Shown: in pieces, positions 1 to 12,677 of the stretch
Position numbering within the stretch: the stretch's first letter is position 1
Layout of the letters: every line of letters begins with the position of its first letter
From: Sindora glabra
Taxonomy: Eukaryota > Streptophyta > Magnoliopsida > Fabales > Fabaceae
Assembly: GCA_020226215.1 (NCBI GenBank)
Contig: CM035236.1
Location: 7,693,001-7,757,000 of the forward strand
DNA: 64,000 nucleotides
Direction of reading: 5' to 3'
Position numbers and translations under genes: made by a program
The notes under the pieces: generated by a model
The model's database searches: none
Told to the model about the DNA's origin: nothing
Seen by the model: only the letters and a program-made list of their open reading frames with translations

Positions 1-3000
1 ACTTGATTTATCCATTGAATTGTGATTTTTGATGTTACTATTTTTAAAATAAATAGTAATATATTACTGTCTAGAGAACTAAAAGTAATATATTGCTATT
101 TGATAATTTAGTTGTTAATTTGACTTGAATTATCTATTTATTTATGCTTTTTAGTTGGTATCATTATTTTAAAATGAAATAGTAACATATTACTTTCATG
201 AGAACAAACATTAGTAAGTTGTTATTTAGCAATTTGATTGATAACTAGATTAGATTTATTTATTTATTTAGCAATTTTTTATCAGAGTTATTGTTTTAAA
301 ATGAAATAGTAATATATTACTGCTAAGAAAATAAATTGTAACATGCTCTTATTTCAAATTTGTTTGTTCACTAGACTTGATTTAACCATTTATTAGGAGT
401 TTTTGCCTGGTGTTAATGTTTTGAAACAAAATAGTAATATGTTACTGTCTGGAGAGCAACTAGTAGCATATTATTTAATAATTTAGTTGTTAATTAGACT
501 TGATTTATCTATTTATTTAAAATTTTTAGTTAGTACTACTATTTTGAAATAAAATATTTATATATTACTGTTTGGAGAATAAATAGTAACATGTTGTTAT
601 TTAGCAATTTAGTTATTAATGAGACTTAATTTATCCATTTATTTATTTGTTGTTACTATCTTAAAATAAAATAGTAACATATTACTGCCTTGAAAATAAG
701 TAGTAACATGTTATTAGAAAATTTGGTTGTTAATAAGAGTTAATTTATCTAATTATTTGAAATTTTTTATATTACTATTTTGAAACGAAACTATAATATT
801 TACTTTCAGGAGAACAAATAGTAACATGCTGTCATTTGACAATTTGATTGTTAAAAAGACTTAACTTATCTATTTATTTAAAATTTTTATTTGGTGTTAT
901 CTGACACGAAACAGTAACAACCTCTTCTTTGACAATTTAGTTATTAATTAGACTTGATTTATCCATTAATTTATGATTTTTAGTTAGTGTTAGTGTTTTG
1001 AAACAAAGCAGTAACATGTTATTGTTTGGAGAACAAATAGGAACATGTTGTTATTCTGTTATTTCGTTGTTAATTAAACTTGATTCATCCATTTATTTAA
1101 GGCTCTTAATTGGTGTTAATGTTATGAAATGAAATAATAACATATTACTATCTAGAAAATAAATAATAACATGATGTTACTTGGTAATTTTGTTGTTCAC
1201 TAGACTTGATTTATCCGTCTATTAGGGTTTTTGTTTGGTGTTACTATTTTGAAATGAAACAATAACATGTTACTATCTAGAAAATGAATAGTAAGATGCT
1301 ATTATTTATCGATTTAGTTATTAATAAGATTTAACTTATCCATTTATTTATCATTTTTTGTTAGTATTACTATTTTTGAACAAAATAGTAAAATGTTAAT
1401 ATCTGGAGAACGAATAGTAACATGCTGTTATTTATCGATTTGGTTATTAATGAGACTTGACTTATCCATTTATTTGTCATTTTTTGTTGGTATTACTATT
1501 TCTGAACAAAATAGTAAAATGTTACTATTTAGAAAATAAATAGTAACATACTGTTATTTAATAATTTATTTATTAAATTAACTTGATTTATTCATTTATT
1601 TAAATTTTTTGGTTAGTGTTACTATTTTGCAATAAAATAGTAATATTCTCTTATTTAGCAGCTTGGTTAATTATTAGACTAAGTTTATCTATTTATTTGT
1701 GATTTTTGGTTAAAATTACTATTTTGGAATAAAATAGTAACATGTTACTGTATGGAAAATAAACAATAACATGCTGCTATTTAGCAATTTTCTTATTAAT
1801 TAGATTTAATTTATCCATTTATTAGGAGATTTTATTTAGTGTTACTATTTTGAAATAAAGCAATAACATGTTATTGTTTAGAGAACAAATAATAACATAT
1901 TATTATTTAGCAATTTGATTGTTAATTGAAGTTAATTTATCCATTTATTTATGATTTTTAGTTTATTATTACTGTCATGAAATGAAACAGTAACATGTTG
2001 TTATTTGACTATTTAGTTTCTTATTGGTGTTTATTTATCCAATTATTTAGACTTTTTTGTTAATGTTACTATTTTGAAATGAAACAGCGACACTTTATTG
2101 TTTATAGAATAAATAGTAACATGTTGTTATTTGGCAATTTGATTGTTAACAAGACCTGATTCATCTATTTATTTTGAGTTTTTTTGTTAATGCTACTATT
2201 CTAAAAGGAAATAGTAACAATCTCTTCTTTGGTAACTTATTTGATAATTAGACTTGATTTATATATTAATTTGTGGATTTTGGTTAGTGTTATTATTTTG
2301 AAATGAAACAATAACATCTTACTGTTTGGAGAACAAAAAGGAACATGTTGTTATTATGTAATTTTATTGTTAACTAGACTTAGTTTATCCATTTATTTAA
2401 AATTTTTTATTAGTGTTACTATTTTAAAATGAAACAGTAACACGTTATAGTATGGAAAACAAATAATAACATCTTGTTACATGGTAATTTCATTGTTCAC
2501 TAGACTTGATTTATCTGTTTATTACTGATTTTTGTTTGGTGTAGTTATTTTGAAATAAAACAATAACATGTTATTATCTGGTGAACAAATAATAATATGC
2601 TATTATTTGGTAATTTTGTTGTTAACTAGATTTGATTTACCATTTATTTATGATTTTTAGTTTATGTTACTGCTTTGAAATGAAATAATAACATGTTACT
2701 GCATAGTTAATAAATAGTAACATGTTATTATTTGGTAATTTAGTTGTCAACTAAACTTAATTTATCCATTTATTTAAGGTTATTGGTTAGTGTTATTATG
2801 TTGAAATGAAACAATAATATGTTACTGTCTTGGGAATAAATAGTAACATAAGGTTATTTGGTGATTTAGTTGTTAATTAGACTTGATTTATTCATTTATT
2901 TAAAATTTTTTGTTGATGTTACTATTTTGAACCGAAATCATAGCATGTTATTATCTGGAGAAAAGATAGTAACATGCAGTTATTTGGTAATTTAATTTTT

Positions 3001-6000
3001 AACAAGACTTGATTCATCCATTTATTTAGAATTTTTTGTTAGTAATATTATTTTAAAATAAGATAGTAACATCCTCTTCTTTGACTATTTAGCTACTTAT
3101 CAAACTTGATTTATTTGTTTATTCATGATTTTTGGTTAGTATTACTATTTTAAAATAAAATAGTAACATGTTATTATCTGAAGAAAAAATAATATGTCGT
3201 TATTTGGCAATATGGTTATTAATTGGATTTGATTTATCCATTTATTAGCAATTTTTTATTGGTGTTATTTTTTTGAAATGAAATAGTAACATGTTACTGT
3301 TTAATAAATAATGACATGTTGTTATTTAGTAATGTGGTATTTAATTGGTATTACTATTTTAAAAGGAAACAATAACATCATACTTCCTAAAGAACAAATA
3401 GTAACATGTTATTTAGCAATTTGGTTGATAACAAGGCTTGATTTATTCATGTATTTAAGGTTTTAGGTTAGAGTTATTGTTTTGAAATGAAATAGTAACA
3501 CTCTACTATTTGGAAAACAAACAATAACATGTTGTTATTTGGTAATTTAGTTGTTCACTAGACTTAATTTATCTATTTATTTATGATTTTTTTGTTAATA
3601 TTACTATTATGAAATGACATAGTAATATGTCATTATCTGGAGAAACAACAGTAGCATGTTGTTATTTAAAAATTTTGATTGTTATTTCGACTTAATTTAT
3701 CCATTTATTTAAAAATTTTATTTCATGTTACTTTTTTGAAATGAAATAATAACATATTATTGTCTATAGAACAAAAAAAACATGCTGTTATTTAACAATT
3801 TGCTTGTTAACTAGACTTTGTTTACCTATTTATTTGTGCTTTTTATTTAGTGTAATTGTTTTAAATTGAAACTGTAGCATGTAACTATTTGGAGAACAAA
3901 TAATAACATGTTGTTATTTAGCAATTTGGTTATTAACTAGACTTGATTTATCCATTTTTTGAAGTTTTTGGTTTATGCTACTGTTTTGAAATAAAATAGC
4001 AACATATTATTATTTGGAGAAAAAATAATAATATGTTGTTATTTAATAATTTGGTTGTTAACTAGACTTGGTTATTAACTAGAGTTGATATATCCATTTA
4101 TTTAGAATTTTTTGTTAGTGCTATTATCTTGAAACGAAATAGTAACATATTATTATTTTGTAATTTAGTTATTAATTAGAATTGATTTAACAATTTATTT
4201 GTGGTTTTGGGTTGATGTTATTGTTTTGAAATGAAATAGTAACATGTTATTATCTGGAGAACAAAAAGTAACTTATTGTTATTTGGTAACTTGATTGTTA
4301 ACTAAACTTGATTTATCCATTTAATTGTGATTTTTAGTTAAAGTTACTATTTTGAAATAAAACAGTAACATCCTCTTTTTAAATATTTGGTTGTTAAATA
4401 GATTTGATTTATTAATTTATTTATGATTTTTTATTGGTGTTATTATTTTGAATCAAAATAGTAACATGTTACTATTAGAAGAACTAATGGTAATATACCG
4501 CTATTTGGCAATTTGATTATTATATAGACTTAATTTATCCATTTATTTAAGATTTTTAGTTAGTGTTTTTATTTTATAATGAAATAGAAACATGTTACTA
4601 TTTGAAGAACAAATAATAACATGCTATTATTTACAAATTTGATTATTAATTAGATTTGATTTATCCATTTATTTGGGATCTTTGTTGGTGTTACTGTTTT
4701 AAAATAAAATTATAACATGTTACTGTTTGAAGAACAAATAGGGACATGTTATTATTTGTCAATATAGTTGTTAATTAGACTTGAATTATCTATTTATTTA
4801 AAATTTTTTTATTAGTGTCACTTTTTTGAAACAAAACAATAATTTGTTACTATCTAGAGAACAAATAATAACATACTGTTATTTAGTAATTTAGTTATTA
4901 ACTATACTTGATTTATCTATTTATTTATAGTTTGGGTTAGTGTTATTATTTTCAATAGGAGCGGTAACATTCTCTTATTTAGTAGTTTGATTATTAATTA
5001 GTTTTGATTTATCTATTTATTTATAATTTTTTATTGGTGTTACTATTTTGAAATAAAATAGTGACAAGTTACTACTTGGGGAAAAAACTGTAACATGATA
5101 TTATTTAGCAATTTGGTTGTTAATTAGACTTAATCTATCCATTTATTTAGAATTTTTTATTAGTATTACTATTTTGAAACGAAACAGTTACATGTTACTA
5201 TCTGGAGAATGAATAGTAACATATTGTTATTTTACAATTTGATTATTAAGGAGACATGACTTATCCATTTATTTGTCATTTTTTATTGGTGTTATTATTT
5301 CGGAATAAAAAAGTAAAATGTTACTAGCTAGAGAACAAATAATAACATACTGTTATTTAATAATTTGCTTGTCAACATGACCTAATTTATCCATTTATTT
5401 GGTGATTTTGGTTGGTGTTTCTATTTTCAAATGAAACAGTAACATTCTCTTATTTAATAGTTTGGTTAATAATTTAACTTGGTTTATCCATTTATTTGTA
5501 ACTTTTGGCTGGAATTACTATTTTGAAACAAAACAGTGACACGTTATTATATAGAGAATAAATAATAATATGATGTTATCTGGCAATTTGGTTGTTAATT
5601 AGACTTAATTTATCCATCTATTAGTGATTTTTATTTGATGTCTCTGTTATGAAACGAAATAGTAATATGTTACTGTTTAGGAAATAAACAATAATATGAT
5701 ATTATTTAGCAATTTGGATGTTAATTAGATTTAATTTATCTATTTAATTCAAAATTTTAGTTGGTGTTATTATTTTGAAATGAAACAGTAACATATTATT
5801 ATCTTGAAAATAAATGGTAACAAGTTGCTATTTGGCATTCTAGTTGTTAACTAGACTTGAGTTATCCTTTAATTTGGAGTTTTCAATTGGTTCTATTATT
5901 TTGGAATGAAACAATAACATGTTACTATTTGGCAATTGAGTTGTTAATTAGATTTAATTTATCTATTTATTAGGACTTTTTTTGTGTTACAGTTTTGAAA

Positions 6001-7903
6001 GGAAACGGTAACTTGTTACTATCTGGGGAACAAACAGTAATATGTTATTATTTGACAATTTAATTATTAATTAGACTTAATTTATGCATTTATTTATGAT
6101 TTTTAGTTAATGCTATTGTTATAAAATGAAATAGTAATATATTACTGTTTGGAGGACAAATAGTAATATGTTGTTATTTGGTAATTTGATTATTAATTAG
6201 ACTTGATTTATTCATTTATTTTAGTTTTTATTTTGTGTTATTATTTCAAAATGAAATATAATATGTTACTGTTTGGAGAATTAACAATAATATGCTATTA
6301 TTTTACAATTTGCTTGTTAATTATATTTGATTTATCCATTTATTTAAGGTTTTTGCTTTGTGTAACTGTTTTGAAATGAAATAGTAACTTGTTACAATCT
6401 AAAGAACAAGCAGTAACATGTTATTTGTCAATTTAATTTTCAATTAATTTTTTTTATTCATTTATCTAAGATTTTTTGTTAGTGTTACTATTTTGTAATG
6501 AAATAATGACATGTTATTGTATGGAGAACAAATAGTAACATACCGTTATTTGGTAATTTGTTATTGATTATACTTGATTTATCCATTTATTTATTATTTT
6601 TTATTCATGTTACTATTTTGAAACTAAATAGTAACATGTTGGTGTCTGGAGGAAAAGTAGTAGCATATTGTTACTTTGCAATTTGGTTTTTAACAAGACT
6701 TGATTTATCCATTTATTTAAAATTTTTTGTTAGTGTTACTTCTTTGAAATGAAATAGTAACATGATATTGTCTGAAGAATAAATAGTAATATGCTATTAT
6801 TTGACAATTTGATTATTATCTACACTTGATTTATCCAGTTATTTGAGGTTTGTGGCTGATGTTACTGTTTTGTAACGAAACAGTAACATGTTATTGTCTG
6901 GAGAACAAATAGTAATATGCTATTATTTAACAATTTGATTGTTATCTACATTTAATTTATCCATTTATTTGAGGTTTATGATTAGTGTCACTATTTTGTA
7001 TCGAAACAATAACATATTACTCTCTAGAGAACAAACAATAATATGCTATTATTTGTAAATTTGGTGGTTATTTAGACAAGATTTATCCATTTATTTGTGA
7101 TTTTTAGTTGGTGCTACTATTTCTAAAAGAAACAATAACATGATACTATCTGGAGAATCAATAGTAACATACTATTATTTTACAATTTGATTATTAATTA
7201 GACTTAATTTATCTATTTATTCATAGTTATTGGTTGCTTTTACTATTTTGAAATGATACAGTAGTATGTTACTGCTTTGAGAATAAATAGTAACATGTTG
7301 TTATTTATCAATTTGATTATTAATTACATATGATTTATCCATTTATTTATTATTTTTTATTGGTATTACTATTTTGAAATGAAATAGTAAGATCTTACTA
7401 GTTGGAGAAAAATCAGTAACATGTTATTTTTTAATAATTTAGTTATTAACTAAACTTAATTTATCCATTTATTTGAGGTGTTTGATTGGCGTTACCTTTT
7501 TTAAACAAAATCGTAATATTTTTATGTTTGTAGAACAAACTGAAAAATGCTATTTTTTTGCAACTTAATTGTTAACTAAACTTGATTTATTCATTTTTTA
7601 TGATTTTTTGTTGATGTTACTATTTTGAGATGAAATAGTAACATGTTATTATCTAGAAAATAACTAGTAACATGCTGTTATTTGATAATTTGGTTGTTAA
7701 CTTGACTTGATTTATCCATTAATTTAAGATTTTTGATTGGTGTTATTGTTTTGGAATGAAACAATAACTTATTACTATTTGGAGAACAAACAATAACATG
7801 CTATTATTTGACAATTTGGTTATTAATTAGACTTTATTTATTCATTTATTAGGGATTTTTGTTTGGTATTACAATTTTGAAATGAAACAGTAATATATTA
7901 CTG
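1..7903. repeat. Diverged AT-rich tandem array, ~126-bp monomer (segment 1, open at window start)
   Basis: This is a head-to-tail array of a roughly 123-127 bp unit, for example the units starting at 2,881 and 3,007. Each unit has the same ordered blocks: GTTACTATTTTGAAATGAAA, then TAGTAACATGTTACT, TGGAGAACAAATAGTAACAT, GCTGTTATTTGGCAATTTGG, TTGTTAATTAGACTTGATTT and ATCCATTTATTTGTGATTTT. A shorter form of about 97 bp (for example 3,007-3,103) is interspersed. Copies differ by many substitutions, so the array is old. The array is already running at base 1, so its left end is outside the window. No gene is present. A 126-bp unit is 42 codons, so occasional short open frames repeat with the unit, but they have no coding character. 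The family is not one I recognise. Confidence 0.93.
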
Positions 7904-9525
7904 ATCGCGGCTGTTGAACCGATCAAATTAAATTTTCTGATTCCTAAGAATATTTGCAGCAAAAATAGTGGGGAACCAGGTCAAACCTCTGAAGATCCTT
8001 TTCAATAAGTCTCTGTGATCATATACTAATTATATTATTAAACACAGAATGCTATGTAAAGTATCAAACACAAAATGTGCAGATTATATAGGCTATAATG
8101 AAATAGAATTAGAGATAGTGTTGTATGTTGTATGTAAATGAAAACTATGCAAAACAGAATACAAAATGGGGGGGGGGGTTGGTTGCACGAATTAAATGAT
8201 TAATTAACACAAAATTAAGCTTGAAAAATAGAAGTAAAACAGAGGGAAATCAATGAAATAAACAGCCAATTCAAGAAATTCAAGGTTTCTTCGAAGAATT
8301 AATCACAGATCATTCTAAATTTGATTTTGCAATTGATTATTTATCTTTGAATTATCTAGAATCCTTGCAATAATTCATGAATTCTACACAAGATAATCGC
8401 CTAGGATTTGATTAATTAAGATTAGCTAAGTTAGACAATTGTCATAACCCCTAAGCTAGATCAAAACCAATTTAAAAATAGAATTCAGCCAAATTAAATA
8501 AATTAATTCAGAATCCTAAATTAATCACTCATCCCCTTTTCTCTCACGAAAAATTCTAATTAATCAACCAAAATTTATTACCAATTCAGATTAAAAACAT
8601 AACTTACAGAATTGAACAAAGATTATATCAAATCAATATCCAAGTCAATAGATCATGCAAATCAAAAAAGATAGATGAGGAAAAAGGAAAATTAATTATA
8701 GTTACCACCATACAAACCAATATCTCATAATTCCAGGGAAGAAGAACCTCAAATTTCCTTGAATCAACTCAGAGAATTAGCCTTTCATTAGAGAAAAACT
8801 CAAGAACAATAGAAATTAGGAAAACTGTCCAGTTCTCTCTCTTTTTTCGTTCTGATTCTCTCAACTCTTTGTTTACAACCCTAGAGGCCTAATTAGGATT
8901 GGACCTAAACTACAAACTTGTAGCCTAATATCTTAGGAAACTACCCACAAAATTTCAGCCCAATCAAACATTCCTAGCTCAAGTTATAGCCAAAATACTA
9001 AAAGTGGTTCAATCCAGTCCGAGATGAAATAATGAGCCACAATCCGTCTTCCTTGGCCTTCAACAGGTCTCAATTTCTTCAAAAAGGCTTTAGGAATGTT
9101 TAGATATGGATTTCATGGAGTAATTGGACTTGTCCTTGCATCAATTAGGCACTTGGAGCTCAAGATATGAATTAATCATTGCAACTAGGTCGGGTCTGGG
9201 CCTGGACAGCAACTATGCTTCAGCTTTGTACTAATCTTTGACCTCCAAGATGGCAGAACTGGATTTTATGGTCAACATGAAAATTGTAGCTATTTTTCTT
9301 AGCTTTCCAACGGTGTATATATTGTTCAAATATGAAATCCGACACTCAAGTTATGATCAAAATACTGAAACAGCATAAAAAATCCAACATTAAGCCCGAA
9401 ATTTAATTAATCCCAAATTAATGCAATTAGTCTTAAATTAATGCAAAATAGATCCAATTGAGTATCATCACTTCCTAAGGGATCTAAATATAAGGAAAAA
9501 TATTAATATAATACTGTTCACGTTA
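7904..9525. mobile_element. 1.6-kb insertion in the array, probably LTR-retrotransposon non-coding fragment
   Basis: The repeat rhythm stops after TAATATATTACTG and resumes at TTACTATCTAGGGA, so about 1.62 kb of unrelated DNA was inserted. It has no long open frame. The text around 7,965-8,010 (GGGGAACCAGGTCAAACCTC) and 9,300-9,370 (TTCCAACGGTGTATATATTG) resembles the non-coding regions of plant Ty3/gypsy-type elements; this rests on memory of such sequences, not a search. A run of about ten G lies near 8,168. TTACT occurs at both junctions (7,898-7,902 and 9,527-9,531) and may be a 5-bp target duplication, but the termini are not clean TG/CA. Element type remains uncertain. Confidence 0.45.
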
Positions 9526-12500
9526 GTTACTATCTAGGGAATATACAGTAATATGCTATTATTTGACAATTTGATTGTTAAATGAATTTAATTTATCTAT
9601 TTATTTGAAATTTTTTATTGGTATTACTATTTTGAAATGAAACAGTATCATGTTAATATCTTAAGAACAAATAGTAATATGCTATTATTTGATAATTTGG
9701 TTGTTAACAACACTTGATTCATTCACTAGTTTAGGGTTTTCTGTTAGTGTTAATGTTTTGGAACACAACAATAATGTGTTACTATCTGGAGAATAAATAA
9801 TAACATGCTACTATTTATCCAATAATTAGATATTTATCCATTTATTAGGGGTTTTTTGTTTATTGTTACTATTTTGAAATGAAATAGTAACATGTTACTG
9901 TCTGGAGAACAAATAGCAACATGTTGTTTAGCAATTTGGTTATTAATTAGATTTAATTTGCTCATTTATTTATGATTTTTTATTAGTGTTATTATTATGA
10001 AACGAAATGGTAACATATTACTATTTAGGAAACAAAAAATAACATGTTATTATATGCCAATTTAGTAGTAAATTATGATTTCTCCATTTATTTGTGATTT
10101 TTTGTTAGTGTTACTATTATGCAATAAAATAGTAACATGTTACTGTTTAGGGAATGAACAATAACATGCTATTGTATGCCAATTTAGTGGTTAATTAGAC
10201 TTGACTTATCCATATATTTGTGGTTTTTAGTTGGTGCTACTGTTTTGAATCAAAACAGTAATAAGATACTATCCGGAGAACTAATTGTAACAAGCTATTA
10301 TTTTGCAATTTAGTTATTAATTAGACTTAATTTATCCATTTTTTCATGGTTATTAGTTGGTGTTACTGTTTTAAAATGAAATAGTAATATATTACTATTT
10401 AAAGAATAAATAGTAACATGCTATTTTTTGATAATTTTATTATTAACTGGATTTGATTTATCTATTTGTTTAAAATTTTTTGTTAGTGTTATTATTTTTA
10501 AATAAAATAGTAACATCATCTTCTTTAGCAATTTGATTGTTAATTGGACTTGATTTATCTATTTATTTGTAATTTTTTATTGGTGTTACTATTTTGAAAT
10601 GAAATAGTAACATGTTACTGTTTAAAGAAGAAACAGTAACTTGCTTTTAATTGGTAATTTAGTTATTAATTAGACTTAATTTATTCATTTATTTAAAGTT
10701 TAAAGTTGAAATTATTATTTTGAAAAGAAATAGTAATATATTACTATATGAAAAATAAATAGTAACATGCTATTATTTGACAATTTAGTTATTTGCTAGA
10801 CCTAATTTATCCATATATTAAAGGTTTTTATTTGGTGTTATTATTTGAAAAATAAACAGTAACATATTTTTATTTGGCAATTTAGTTATTAATTACACTT
10901 AATTTATCCAATTATTTGTGATTTTTTAGTAGTGCTATTATTTTGAAACGAAATAATAACATGATACAATTTGAAGAATCAATAGTAACTTGCTGTTATT
11001 TTATAATTTGGTTATTAATTAGACTTAATTTCTCGATTTATTCGCGCCTTTTGATCGGTATTACTATTTTGAAATGAAATAGTAATATGTTACTATCTAG
11101 AGAACTAAAAGTAACATACTATTTTTTAGCAATTTCGTTATTAATTAGACTTGATTTATCTATTTATTTAGAATTTTTTATTAGTGTTACTATTTTGAAA
11201 CTAAATAGTAACATTCTTTTTATTAGCGGTTTTATTATTAATTAAACTTAATTTATCCATTTATTTATAGTTTTTGGTTAGTGTTACTATTTTCAAACAA
11301 AACAATAACATATTACTATCTGCAGAAAAAATAATAACATGTCATTATTTAGCAATTTGGTTGTTATTTAGACTTGATGTATCCATTTATTTAGGTTTTC
11401 TAATTGGTGTTACTTTTTCAAAATTAAATAGTAACATGTTACTATCTAGAGAATAAACAGTATAATGCTTTTATTTTGTACTGTGGTTATTAATTAGACT
11501 TGATTTATCCATCTATTTTAGGCCCTAGTTGATGTTACAGATTTGAAACAAAATAATAACATGTTACTATCTAGAAAACAAATAATAACATGCTATTATT
11601 TAGCAATTTAGTTATTAATTAGACTTAACTTTTTCATTTATTTGTCATTTTTTGTTGATGTTACTGTTTTGTTTCGAAGAAGTATAATGTTACAATTTGA
11701 GGAACAAATAGTAACATGCTGTTATTAGGCATTTTGATTATCCACTTGACTTAATTTATCTATTTATTTGGAAATTTTGATTGGTATTGCTATTTTGGAA
11801 TGAAATAGTTGCATTCTTTTATTTGGCTGTTTGATTAATAATTAAACTTAGTTTATCCATTTATTTGTAATTTTGAGTTGTTATTACTCTTTTGGAATAA
11901 AATAGTAACATATTATTGTATGAAAATTAAATAGTAACATGCTGTTATTTAGTAATTTATTTATCAACTTGACTTGGTTTATCCATATATTTAGTATTTT
12001 TTATTAGTGCTACTATTTTGAAGAAAAAATAACATTCCCTTATGTTGTCGTTTGGTTATTAATTAGATTTAATTTATCTGTTTATTTATGATTTTTAATT
12101 AGTATTACTGTTTTAAAATGAAACAGTAACATGCTACTATCTGGAGAACAAATGATAACATGCGGTTATTTTACAATTTTGTTATTATCTGGACTTGATT
12201 TATCCATTTTTTGGAGTTTTTTATTAGTATTACTATTTTGAAACAAAACTGTAATATGTTACTATCTAAAGAATAAACATGCTATTATTTGACATTTTGA
12301 TTATTAATATGACTTAATTTATTCATTTATTTAGGATTTTTTGTTGATATGACTATTTTGAAACGAAACAGTTATATGTTACTATTTAGAGAATGAATAG
12401 TAATGTGTGTTATTTTGCAATTCGGTTAGTAATTAAACTTAACTTATCCATTTATTTGTGATTTTTTGTAGGTATTATTGTTTTGGAACGAAACAGTAAA

Positions 12501-12677
12501 ATGTTACTATTTGAAAAACAACATTAACATGATATTATTTGGAAATTTGATTGTTAATTAAACTTAATTTATCCATTTATTTGTAGTTTTTCGTTGGTGT
12601 TACTGCTTTGAAAAAAAATAGTAACATGTTATTATTTGAAGAACAAGTAGTAATATGTTATAATTTGACAATTTACT
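9526..12677. repeat. Diverged ~126-bp tandem array (segment 2)
   Basis: The array continues in the same orientation and phase after the 1.6-kb insertion. Long and short units alternate irregularly; short units are visible near 10,506, 11,210, 11,812 and 12,030. Variants unusual for the array recur here, such as a unit with CATGATACTATCTGGAGAAT at about 7,140 and its relatives at about 10,265 and 10,955. This shows that multi-unit blocks were copied. No gene is seen. Confidence 0.92.

Noticed and set aside
6558..6752. 64-codon open frame in the tandem array (and a similar one at 11,274-11,456)
   Set aside because: The 126-bp monomer is a multiple of three, so a stop-free frame can pass through two units. 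The peptide simply repeats with the monomer and other units are full of stops.
7904..9525. Helitron interpretation of the 1.6-kb insertion
   Set aside because: No 5' TC and 3' CTRR with a preceding hairpin at the junctions, and the host site is not an A/T dinucleotide junction.
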